This document shows positions 32,674 to 40,035 of a stretch of 64,000 bases of DNA, piece by piece. The position numbers were made by a program, and so were the translations under genes. Below the pieces are notes generated by a model. That model made no database searches. It was not told where the DNA came from and saw only the letters and a program-made list of their open reading frames with translations. The stretch's first letter is position 1. Each line of letters begins with the position of its first letter. The stretch is from JACMQW01 sp964536965. GTDB taxonomy: Bacteria; Bdellovibrionota; UBA1018. The DNA lies in contig CAZIAL010000018.1 of assembly GCA_964536965.1 (NCBI GenBank), forward strand, positions 1-64,000. Direction: 5' to 3'.

Positions 32674-33150
32674 GCAACACTCACGATAGGCGAACAGCTC
32701 TACCCGCATGATTCTATTCCGCTTTCAGTAAAGCTGAAAACTCACATTATCGATATTTGCGGTCCCTTGCGTGAGAAAGGGCTCTCCCTTCGAGAGATCG
32801 CGAACCAAACCGGAATACCAAAGACTTCTATCGCGGATGCCCTTCGGCGGAGAGACCGCCGCCAACGGTCAAAAGAAAATTTGGCAATGATGCTGCCCCG
32901 AAAAGCCAGAGGTAGAAGTCCGGGACGGCCACCATTCGGGTACGGGTACCTCGACGGTAAGCTGGTAAAAGACCCGAATGAGTACAAAGTCGTCCTTCAA
33001 ATTATTGGTCTTTGGGGGTCGGGTAAGACCTTTGTTGGCATCGTAGACTTACTGAACGAAAAAAACGTTCCTACACGGTCGCGAAAAAAATGGGTCCATA
33101 GCGTTATAGCGGGAATTGTAGCGCGGCATAAGAAGCAATCACGAGACTAG
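32665..33150 (+). CDS. Recombinase-domain ORF lacking a catalytic domain
   Basis: The frame is open from about 32665, with a first usable start codon at TTG 32767 (128 codons from there). It encodes an HTH segment (GLSLREIANQTGIPKTSIAD), a basic linker, and a region typical of the Recombinase (PF07508-like) domain of large serine recombinases: GRPPFGYGYLDGKLVKDPNE, then LNEKNVPTRSRKKWVHSVIA. The catalytic resolvase domain is absent; the 5' side runs into the 55-bp terminator repeat. It is either a 5'-truncated recombinase or a stand-alone HTH protein. Base composition is A+T-richer than the core genes. Confidence 0.55.
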   Translation, partial: YGGATLTIGEQLYPHDSIPLSVKLKTHIIDICGPLREKGLSLREIANQTGIPKTSIADALRRRDRRQRSKENLAMMLPRKARGRSPGRPPFGYGYLDGKLVKDPNEYKVVLQIIGLWGSGKTFVGIVDLLNEKNVPTRSRKKWVHSVIAGIVARHKKQSRD

Positions 33151-33180
33151 TCAGAAAAGAACGCACAGCTTACACTCTTT

Positions 33181-33372
33181 ATGTCTATGAAACCGAATCA
33201 AATAAAAAAGGATAATGAGCGCCATTTTTTGCGCGAGTTTCTTTTGAAATCTCAGCTGCCAGTTGAAAAAATCATAGATGGCACCGATCGCGACGGTGAA
33301 CCAGATTTTTTCATCATTCTAAACGATGGCTCTAGGGTTGGAGTCGAGATGTGCCGTCTCTTTGTTGATATG
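33181..33372 (+). pseudogene. Truncated nuclease-like ORF
   Basis: The N-terminal ~60 codons are protein-like: NERHFLREFLLKSQLPVEKI, then GEPDFFIILNDGSRVGVEMC. The PDF...GVEM pattern resembles the D-(D/E)xK core strand arrangement of PD-(D/E)xK nucleases, though the Lys position is Cys. The frame remains open to 33495, but from 33373 it runs antisense through the 3' end of the PIN-like gene and looks non-coding. I read it as a 5' fragment left by a deletion. Confidence 0.45.
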
Positions 33373-34392
33373 TTAAATGACCAGCTTTCCATCGGAAATT
33401 ATTTTGTCTGCGGAAAGTATATGAAGCACTTCTCCGGTCTGATTACTGCAAATCGCAATAGTCCCACTTCGCAGGGGGATTGGTGTGAAAGGTAGTTTCT
33501 TTCCAGTTCGCTCTTCGACGCCAACCAGAGCTTCCTCTGCTTGATTTGCGAGAGTCTTATAAAGGGCCATGCGAAAATGGGTTTTTTCAAGCGAAGCATC
33601 GCATGTGAAGCAAATGACGGGATGCATTTCCCCATTTGCGAGCCATCCTACAGACGCGTAATGGATCACTTCAGTATCCAACAGGTCAGTATGCGACTTG
33701 AAACAGTAGCCACGTTTTTTGACTTTGTACCGTTCGGCTGCAGTGACTTGTCCGGTTCTTTCAAGTTCTGGGCTTATTCGCTTCCATCCATAAGCAATGA
33801 TTCGCGCCCAGCTAATATTCCAGTCGTGCGACGGCGCTCGGGTGATGTCACCCAAGAAAGAGGCGACCACATAGTCTTCGATTGGAGCTGGATATTGAAA
33901 TCTTTGAATGTAATCGAACGCCAACGCTTGGTATAGCCGGTTTTCAAAGCCGGTCCGGTCTGTGTTATGGGCAATCGTCTCTTCAAAAAGCTGTTTCCCA
34001 AAAGCCGTTCCCTTAGTTCGCTCGACATCGACGGCAGCTTTAATTTCATCGCGACTCAGATCAGGGTGAGTAGAGTAATAATTAAAGGCTCCGTCAAAAA
34101 GAAAATGTTTTAGATCCTCGACCTTTTCAGGAACCAAAAGCTCTTTAGGCGGAACGAGGCGAGGCAGTCGAATTTGTTTATGTGGAGACCCGATTACCTC
34201 AAGAAGCGTGAATGGGCTTACTAGTGATTCAGCTTTTGTTGGTCCCGGTATAATCTTTTTTTCGAGGATTGACTGATTAAACCTTTCGATCTTCTTGCCG
34301 CTGGCATCTTTGCGCAGAACCGACAAAAAATTATTGTCGAAAAGAAACCGCAAGGAGGGTTGCTTCCCGTTCAAAATAGCTGCCGTGCTCAT
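33373..34392 (-). CDS. PIN-like domain protein coupled to Fic
   Basis: A 339-aa protein, not a family I can name. Its acidic residues follow a PIN-nuclease order: LRFLFDNNFLSVL (D19), SPFTLLEVIG (E65), SHTDLLDTEVIHYA (D236, D239) and CFTCDAS (D265), each at the end of a hydrophobic strand or start of a helix. A long helical insert lies between E65 and D236. PIN proteins are Mg-dependent RNases, often toxins. The ATG overlaps the Fic stop as ATGA, so the two are translationally coupled. Nuclease activity is inference. The 3' end abuts a truncated convergent ORF. Confidence 0.6.
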   Translation of the reverse strand: MSTAAILNGKQPSLRFLFDNNFLSVLRKDASGKKIERFNQSILEKKIIPGPTKAESLVSPFTLLEVIGSPHKQIRLPRLVPPKELLVPEKVEDLKHFLFDGAFNYYSTHPDLSRDEIKAAVDVERTKGTAFGKQLFEETIAHNTDRTGFENRLYQALAFDYIQRFQYPAPIEDYVVASFLGDITRAPSHDWNISWARIIAYGWKRISPELERTGQVTAAERYKVKKRGYCFKSHTDLLDTEVIHYASVGWLANGEMHPVICFTCDASLEKTHFRMALYKTLANQAEEALVGVEERTGKKLPFTPIPLRSGTIAICSNQTGEVLHILSADKIISDGKLVI

Positions 34393-35444
34393 TTCATTTT
34401 CACCCATGCCGCATCTGGGCCTCGACCCGTGCTTTTAATTTTTCCGGCCAACCTTTGTTGCCTCAAAACTTTGCGGATGTAATCAAGCCCTACCGTAGGG
34501 CATTTGTCGGTCAATTCGGAAACGGTGAACTTGATAGGGAGGCGTTCGATAGCCGCAAGAACAAGTGCGCCCTTAGCCCCTCTGGCGGTCTCCACTTGCC
34601 CGACCCGGTCTGCGAATTCCTGATACGCGGATCTCAGTAGTACGCCTAGAAAGTAATTCCACCATGGTCGAATATCATGCTTACCTTCGTGCCACTTCTG
34701 AGAGGATGCATATAAAGCGTCATAGTAAGTCTCTTTGGTATCTTCCACGATACGCTCAAGACTGATGAACTTTCCGACTTGATATCCGTGCTTGTAGAGC
34801 AAAAGCAGCGTCAACAAGCGCGCCATTCGCCCATTTCCATCTGTAAAGGGATGGATGCAGAGAAAATCCAAAACGTAGCTTGCAATCGCGAGTAGCGGTT
34901 CCAAAGAGTTTGGCTCTGCAAGAGATTCGACGAACTGGGAGTGAAGCATGGCCATCGCGTCTTCAGTCTGCCAGGCTGGAGTCGGTTTAAACCGAACGAT
35001 ACGAGTTCCGTCGGCGCGGATTTCCGTGATGTCGTTATCGGCTACTTTCCAATGGCCTCCTTTCATCGTGGAATACTTAAAAAGATCCCGATGAAATTGA
35101 AGGACGAGGTTCGAATTCAGGTACATCTCTGAATGTGAGTGGTGAACGAGATTCAAAACATCGCGATAACCGGCGATCTCCTGCTCTGGCCTATTTTTTG
35201 GGCGCGACTTTTTCGACATCAAAGCTTTTAAGCGTTCCGGGCTTTCGGCTTCGATTCCTTCGATACGGTTTGAGGATTCCGTGCTTTGAATGATCGCGTT
35301 TTGGATCAGCGTTTCTAGAGTCTGAGGAGACTGTTGCTTGAACAGATCTTCTTTTCCACGAAACTCACCGATTTCACGAACCACTTTGAGCAGCTCGTTA
35401 TCGACTTGAATTGAGGAGATAAACTTTTTCTCAAATGACTTCAT
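34389..35444 (-). CDS. Fic-family AMP-transferase with N-terminal inhibitory motif
   Basis: The 351-aa protein has an N-terminal Fic_N-like domain, a Fic core with complete motif HPFTDGNGRMAR (catalytic His198), and a C-terminal winged-helix-like domain (FTVSELTDKCPTVGLDYIRK). The inhibitory motif SxxxEG is present at residues 58-63 (SNRIEG) in the helix preceding the core, marking a class II, self-inhibited Fic protein. It would AMPylate (or de-AMPylate) a target protein. It heads a two-gene operon with the PIN-like gene, behind two inverted repeats. A C-terminal HTH suggests it could bind its own operator. Confidence 0.9.
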   Translation of the reverse strand: MKSFEKKFISSIQVDNELLKVVREIGEFRGKEDLFKQQSPQTLETLIQNAIIQSTESSNRIEGIEAESPERLKALMSKKSRPKNRPEQEIAGYRDVLNLVHHSHSEMYLNSNLVLQFHRDLFKYSTMKGGHWKVADNDITEIRADGTRIVRFKPTPAWQTEDAMAMLHSQFVESLAEPNSLEPLLAIASYVLDFLCIHPFTDGNGRMARLLTLLLLYKHGYQVGKFISLERIVEDTKETYYDALYASSQKWHEGKHDIRPWWNYFLGVLLRSAYQEFADRVGQVETARGAKGALVLAAIERLPIKFTVSELTDKCPTVGLDYIRKVLRQQRLAGKIKSTGRGPDAAWVKMK

Positions 35445-35455
35445 ACTCGTATATA

Positions 35456-35492
35456 GGTATTATATACCAGATCAGTACCTAGTTAATAGGTA
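35456..35492. promoter_or_regulatory. Paired inverted repeats upstream of the Fic operon
   Basis: Two dyads with the same half-site lie just upstream of the Fic ATG: GGTAT-TAT-ATACC (35456-35468) and TACCT-N7-AGGTA (35476-35492). The region is AT-rich and could overlap the promoter. It is a likely autoregulation site for the Fic-PIN pair. Confidence 0.55.
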
Positions 35493-35525
35493 AAGAATTA
35501 GATTATGCAAGTTATTGAGGTGATT

Positions 35526-35565
35526 AAAGAAAAAGGCAGGACAAACGAACGTTCGTTTGTCCTGC
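35526..35565 (-). terminator. tmRNA terminator
   Basis: A perfect 30-bp palindrome (35536-35565) begins 4 bp after the tmRNA CCA end on the minus strand and is followed by CTTTTTCTTT (complement of 35526-35535). Confidence 0.92.
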
Positions 35566-35569
35566 AAAT

Positions 35570-35916
35570 TGGTGGAGACGGAGGGAATCGAACCCTCGTC
35601 CGAAAGCGATCCATCACAGATTCTACATGCTTAGCGACAACTTTAAGTTGAGTACACGGCGTCCTGTCGCCGACTTCGCATACCCCTCGCAGACTTTAGT
35701 TTCACCTAGATCCCACCTGCGAGAAGATCTGGACTATCCCTCAAAATGACGTCTATTCCGGGACCGAAGGAGAATCTCGGGTAGACGCGTAGCTTAATTA
35801 ATTAAGCTGCGAGTGCGTATTCGTTGCCAAATACAATTTGCCGGTTTTTACGTGGCCTCCGGCGCCACGACATGCCTCTGGGAATTCAACACTCCCGTCG
35901 AAGCCAGGACGTCCCC
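35570..35916 (-). ncRNA. ssrA: Transfer-messenger RNA (tmRNA)
   Basis: The ~347-nt RNA starts GGGGACGTCCTGGCTTCGAC and ends with T-arm GGGTTCGATTCCC and CGTCTCCACCA; its 5' GGGGACG and 3' CGTCTCC form the acceptor stem. The tag reading frame on the minus strand gives GNEYALAA followed by TAA (about 35788-35827), then a stop-rich AATTAAT stretch. It rescues stalled ribosomes with SmpB. A TATTCT -10-like hexamer lies 10 bp upstream (35926-35931). The 3' end is the likely attachment site for the accessory region on its downstream side. Confidence 0.95.
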
Positions 35917-36067
35917 AGGTCTTAGAGAATACTCGATACATCCCGAAACTGAAATAAAGTTCGGTCTTAACCCGTCAGATTGAACTGAGCTCGCAGTGTC
36001 CAGTTTGGCACAACTGCTCATCTGGACCTAAAATCCGCTAATATAGGGAGATCGGGGTGTAGTCGGA

Positions 36068-37819
36068 ATGAATAATCGCAAACAGGCTAATGTTTCGATC
36101 GTATTGTTCTCGTCGTTGATTTCGTCCTGCATGCCGGGCGGAACGAGCGGTGTTTACTCGAATGAGGTTGTGGCGACCTCACAAGTGGACACCTCGGGCG
36201 AGTCTCAGCCGCCAGCTCCAGTTCCTGCTCCAATACCAACTCTGGTTCCATCGCCAAGGGCTACGCCAATGCCCATCCCGAGCCCGGCGCCTTCGCCGAG
36301 TCCGACCGGAGTCTCGTATTACATCAGTCCTACGGGAGACGATGCGACCGGTACGGGCGCGATGGATCGTCCCTGGAAATCCCTCGCGAAAGCAACTGCC
36401 ACCGTGTCGCAACCGGGCGCGACGATTCGGATTCTTCCTGGCTCGTACCTGGAAACATCCCAGTCGAGGCTCGCGGTAGGCGTCAGCATCGAAGGTTCCG
36501 GGCCCAATTCGGTGATCCGTTCCACCCTCTCGCAAAATTTTACCCCCATCATTCAGGCAGCCTCTCCCGAGGGTACGAATGGAAATCAAAGCATCCGCCG
36601 ATTCACTCTCGACGGAAATAATCTGACGACGGTCTGGGGGATCCACATTTCGGGCCGTAGCAACGTTTCGATTCATGACATGACCATTACGAATTTCCAC
36701 AACACCGGCGTCATCTTCGGAGGCAAACCCGGGGGAGAGCCAGGCGCTCCCGGAATCTATGCGCGAGGAAATCGATTCTATAATAACGTCCTGACGAACT
36801 CCGCGAACTACGACGGTCAGACCGGGTCGGGCGCTTTGAGTATTGGTGGGCAGATCGGAATGGAGATCTATGGAAATACAATTACTCAGCTCGGTCGGGG
36901 GGTCGGAAAAAACGGATGGCCCATTAAGGCATGGTCCGAAGGGTATCTCCACGGGGTAAAAATTTATGACAATATCCTGCTGAAACAGCCGTATGACGGC
37001 GCATTCTACGGCCAAACCGGTTGGGACTTCGCGATTGAACTTTTCAACGTATCGGGCTTGGAGATTTACGGAAACAAGATTCAAGGCTCGATCGATCTGA
37101 ACTTTCAGCGAAAAGGGAATTATCCGTACAGCGTTTGGATTCACGATAATACGATCGAGCAGACCGTCCTGAATTCCAACCCGGAAAGCGCGATCATTCT
37201 CGAGTTCGAGACGGAATCGGCCATCATTGAAAGAAATACGATTCGAAACGTCATGACCGGAATTTTGTTTTCCACTCGAGCGGGTAGTTTCATCACGGAC
37301 GTGCGCGTACAGAACAATACGTTCATGAACATCGGGCTTGCGGGATCCGGAAACGGGAACTCGGGGGGCGCCATTTCCGTCGTATCTGACGGAACAAACA
37401 GTTATACGATCAACAACCTTTCGGTCGTGAACAATACGATGATCGCGAGCGCCACGGACTCGCCATATTGGGGCATCATGCTTTCCAATACTTCTGGAAG
37501 AGTCGCCGGAATCAACTTGATCAACAACATCCTCGAGAACTTCGATGCCGGATGGTTTGGTTCGACGACGAGCGCGCCCATCGTGGGTTTCACGGCACGC
37601 TATAATAACTTTCGCGGAAATGGTGGCGGAAACGCCCCCAGCTTCACCGGAGGTACTCCCATCGGGTATGTGAACGCGGACAACCGTAGCGTGGACTGCC
37701 AGATTGTCTCGGATACCAATCCGACCTTACGAAGTTCGTCTCCATGCATCGACGCCGGTATCGCCACGGGACTACCATTTAAGGGTGCCGCTCCCGATCT
37801 GGGTGGACGTGAGTTCTAG
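36068..37819 (+). CDS. Right-handed beta-helix lipoprotein
   Basis: The 583-aa protein has a lipoprotein signal (VSIVLFSSLISSC, lipobox Cys ~21), a Pro/Ser-rich spacer (~45-80), and a DUF1565-type opening (YYISPTGDDATGTGAMDRPW). It then forms a long parallel beta-helix with NNT/GN-rich turns (VSIHDMTITNFHNTGVIFGG; IERNTIRNVMTGILF). The C-terminal ~110 residues include two Cys and end PDLGGREF. Such proteins are surface-exposed and often bind or cleave polysaccharides; no lyase residues were recognised. A closely related C-terminal fragment lies at 39590-39954, so the locus once held two paralogues. Confidence 0.88.
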   Translation: MNNRKQANVSIVLFSSLISSCMPGGTSGVYSNEVVATSQVDTSGESQPPAPVPAPIPTLVPSPRATPMPIPSPAPSPSPTGVSYYISPTGDDATGTGAMDRPWKSLAKATATVSQPGATIRILPGSYLETSQSRLAVGVSIEGSGPNSVIRSTLSQNFTPIIQAASPEGTNGNQSIRRFTLDGNNLTTVWGIHISGRSNVSIHDMTITNFHNTGVIFGGKPGGEPGAPGIYARGNRFYNNVLTNSANYDGQTGSGALSIGGQIGMEIYGNTITQLGRGVGKNGWPIKAWSEGYLHGVKIYDNILLKQPYDGAFYGQTGWDFAIELFNVSGLEIYGNKIQGSIDLNFQRKGNYPYSVWIHDNTIEQTVLNSNPESAIILEFETESAIIERNTIRNVMTGILFSTRAGSFITDVRVQNNTFMNIGLAGSGNGNSGGAISVVSDGTNSYTINNLSVVNNTMIASATDSPYWGIMLSNTSGRVAGINLINNILENFDAGWFGSTTSAPIVGFTARYNNFRGNGGGNAPSFTGGTPIGYVNADNRSVDCQIVSDTNPTLRSSSPCIDAGIATGLPFKGAAPDLGGREF

Positions 37820-37877
37820 GGCCGTGATGACAAGCCAAACCCTGGATTAAGCGACCGGTATGAGCTTCAAGGCGCGT

Positions 37878-37932
37878 TCCCAAAATAAAAATCCCGAATG
37901 ACCTGAAGGCCATCCGGGATTTTTATGGTGGA
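37878..37932. terminator. Bidirectional terminator, 55-bp repeat copy 2
   Basis: An imperfect 13-bp stem (arms about 37892-37904 and 37909-37921, with two G-U-type mismatches) with A-tract before and T-tract after; it serves the beta-helix gene. It is nearly identical to 32619-32673, including the trailing TGGTGGA. The rest of 37933-38091 shows nothing clear. Confidence 0.8.
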
Positions 37933-38091
37933 TTGGACTCGTTTCCATATATTTCAGGCCGTTATCGCTAGAAATAGGAGGAACTAGGAAGACACATCAC
38001 AGGTATACCGACGAAGTCGAGCCCTCATCGTCGGAATTTAACCCGCAGATTCAGCCCAGTTCTCCGACTTATACACACGTATACGGAGGAA

Positions 38092-38433
38092 TTGATTCTG
38101 GCCCCACTCAAAGTTTTTGATCCGGAAATAGATCAGATTCGCGCCTTGGCTGTTGCGGCATCCGCATTGTGTGGACAAAAGAATGCGGGAATGGCTCAAA
38201 AGTTTTTTCGTAACGCGCTCGACATTGCACAGTCTAGCCTTCCTAAAGAGGATCCAGCCAATCGAGCCCTCGCAGTAACGGGGAATAATTTGGCTTCCGC
38301 GCTTGAAGAAAGATCGCCTCGAAATCCAACCGAGACAGAACTGATGGTCGTCGCGGCTCAGGCGGGGCGAAAGTATTGGGAGATTGCGGGGATGACCTGC
38401 CCGGGTAAAACCGGTCCAGGTAGTATGTTATAA
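38092..38433 (+). pseudogene. TPR-like ORF truncated by the IS element
   Basis: A ~113-codon ORF starting with TTG encodes helical repeats (IRALAVAASALCGQKNAG, MAQKFFRNALDIAQSSLP, RALAVTGNNLASALEERS) resembling tetratricopeptide units. It runs into the left end of the IS3 element at about 38412 and stops inside it, so the natural C-terminus is missing. The weak start suggests the N-terminus may also be incomplete. Confidence 0.5.
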
Positions 38434-38457
38434 CCTGGGCCCAGAAGGGATCAGGAC

Positions 38458-38736
38458 ATGCCAAAGAAGAGATACACGCCCGAGGAAATCATCGTTCATC
38501 TCCGTACGGTGGAAATCGAACAAGCTAAGGGCGCAAAGCTCGAAGAAGCCGCCCGGAAGGTCGGAGTTACAGCCCAGACCGTTTCACGTTGGAAAGCCGA
38601 ATACGGTGGTCTTCGGATCGATCAGGCGAAGCGCCTGAAGGAGCTCGAACAGGAGAATTCGCGGCTCCGAAAACTCGTCGCGAACCAGGCGTTGGATAAT
38701 TTGATTTTAAAGGAAGTCGCCAAGGGAAACTTCTAA
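38458..38736 (+). CDS. IS3-family transposase OrfA
   Basis: A 92-aa protein with the IS3 OrfA helix-turn-helix (RYTPEEIIVHLRTVEIEQA; VGVTAQTVSRWKAEYGGL) and a leucine-zipper-like region (AKRLKELEQENSRLRKLVAN). Near the end is the heptamer T-TTA-AAG (38706-38712), a classical -1 frameshift site. Slippage there joins OrfA to the OrfB frame. OrfA alone binds the inverted repeats and regulates transposition. Confidence 0.92.
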   Translation: MPKKRYTPEEIIVHLRTVEIEQAKGAKLEEAARKVGVTAQTVSRWKAEYGGLRIDQAKRLKELEQENSRLRKLVANQALDNLILKEVAKGNF

Positions 38737-39566
38737 GCCCGGCCCGGAAGCGCGAAGCGGTGAAACATGTCATAACCTCGCTTCGCGTTTCTGAGCGTCG
38801 GGCCTGTCAAACGATCGGCCAGGTGAGAACGAGCTATCGCTACGAGCCGAAACCGAACCCCGAACAGGAAAAGCTTCGCGAACGCGTCGTCGAGGTCGCG
38901 CAGGAGTTTTCCCGTTACGGGTATCGCAAGGTGACGGACATACTACGAATGGAGGGCTTCGAGGTTGGGAAAGACCGAGTTTACCGAATATGGCGGGAAG
39001 AAGGCTTAAAAGTGCCGCAAAAGGCTCCCAAACGAGCGCGGCTCTTTCTCGTCGACGGGTCGACAATGCGCCTTCGTCCGACCCATCGGAATCACGTCTG
39101 GTGCTACGACTTCGTCGCGGATCGAACCCATAACGGGAGTCCCTATAAAATTCTGAACATCGTGGATGAGTATTCCCGCGAATGCCTGGCGTCGTTCACT
39201 GCAAAACGGATTAGGTCAGGAGAAGTCATCCAAGTTCTGGCCGAGCTGTTTCTGAAGCATGGCTGCCCGGAACATATCCGCTCGGACAACGGTCCGGAGT
39301 TCATCGCCAAACGGCTAAAGAAATGGCTCAAAGATCTTAAGGTAAAACCGCTCTACATCGAGCCGGGCAGTCCATGGGAAAATGGTTACTGCGAATCGTT
39401 TAACGGAAAAATGCGCTACGAACTTCTAGACGGAGAGATTTTTTATACGCTCTTCGAAGCGAAGACGATCATCGAAAGATGGCGTGTTCACTACAATACG
39501 AGGAGACCTCACAGCAGTCTCGGGGGAAGGCCACCAGCCCCTGTCACGATGCAGCTTGCGAGCTGA
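38733..39566 (+). CDS. IS3-family transposase OrfB (made by -1 frameshift)
   Basis: The frame reads LLSPARKREAVKH and continues to the stop at 39566; a GTG at 38760 is the first plausible independent start (268 aa). The rve integrase core carries the DDE triad: WCYDFVADRT (Asp), IRSDNGPEF (Asp) and SPWENGYCESFNGKMR (Glu, ~35 residues after the second Asp). The HTH_21-like region FSRYGYRKVTDILRMEGFEV precedes it. It should be produced as an OrfAB fusion. Confidence 0.92.
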   Translation, partial: LSPARKREAVKHVITSLRVSERRACQTIGQVRTSYRYEPKPNPEQEKLRERVVEVAQEFSRYGYRKVTDILRMEGFEVGKDRVYRIWREEGLKVPQKAPKRARLFLVDGSTMRLRPTHRNHVWCYDFVADRTHNGSPYKILNIVDEYSRECLASFTAKRIRSGEVIQVLAELFLKHGCPEHIRSDNGPEFIAKRLKKWLKDLKVKPLYIEPGSPWENGYCESFNGKMRYELLDGEIFYTLFEAKTIIERWRVHYNTRRPHSSLGGRPPAPVTMQLAS

Positions 39567-39589
39567 TCGTTAACATTGTAGGTGGTACA

Positions 39590-39954
39590 GAAATTCCCGG
39601 CCGGTCAGAATCTCGCTGTCGACTACGTCGGGTAGGGTCGCCGGGATCAGTATTCTGAACAATATTCTCGAGAACTTCGTGGCCGGATGGTTTGGCTCGA
39701 ACACGAGCGCGCCAATCTCAGGGTTCACTTCGCGCAACAATAACTTCCGCGGGAACGGAGGCGGCAACGCGCCAAGCTTTACCGGCGGCACTCCGAGTGG
39801 ATACTTCAGCGCGGACAACCGTAGTGTTGATTGCCAAATCATTTCGGATACCGATCCGACGCTCAGGAGTACATCTCCGTGTATCGACGCCGGTGTGGCG
39901 ACCGGACTCCCATTTAAGGGTGCCGCGCCTGACCTCGGGGGGCGCGAATTCTGA
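39590..39954 (+). pseudogene. 3' remnant of a beta-helix lipoprotein paralogue
   Basis: From about 39613 the frame encodes ~113 residues matching the C-terminus of the 36068-37819 protein (TSGRVAGISILNNILENF; CQIISDTDPTLRSTSPCIDA; PDLGGREF). It starts immediately beyond the IS3 right end and lacks a signal peptide and most of the helix. The original 5' part is not on the other side of the IS, so it was lost. Confidence 0.85.
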
Positions 39955-40035
39955 ACCCCGGCTAGGTCGAGGGCGACGCATTCCCGGTTCCTTTCGACTC
40001 GGGTAGACTAGGAAGAGGCAGAGGAACGTTTTGTG

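Larger units (their letters stand above)
38412..39589 (+). mobile_element. IS3-family insertion sequence (IS407-like group)
   Basis: About 1.18 kb with two overlapping-frame transposase genes. The ends show an imperfect 19-bp inverted repeat (13 of 19 matches; 38412-38430 against 39571-39589, sharing ATGTTA). No target-site duplication was found. Left of it is a truncated TPR-like ORF and right of it a beta-helix remnant, so flanking DNA was probably deleted after insertion. The transposase frames are intact, so it may still be active. Confidence 0.85.

Noticed and set aside
33373..33495. C-terminal part of the plus-strand ORF starting at 33181
   Set aside because: This segment is the complement of the PIN-like gene's 3' end; coding character ends at about 33365.
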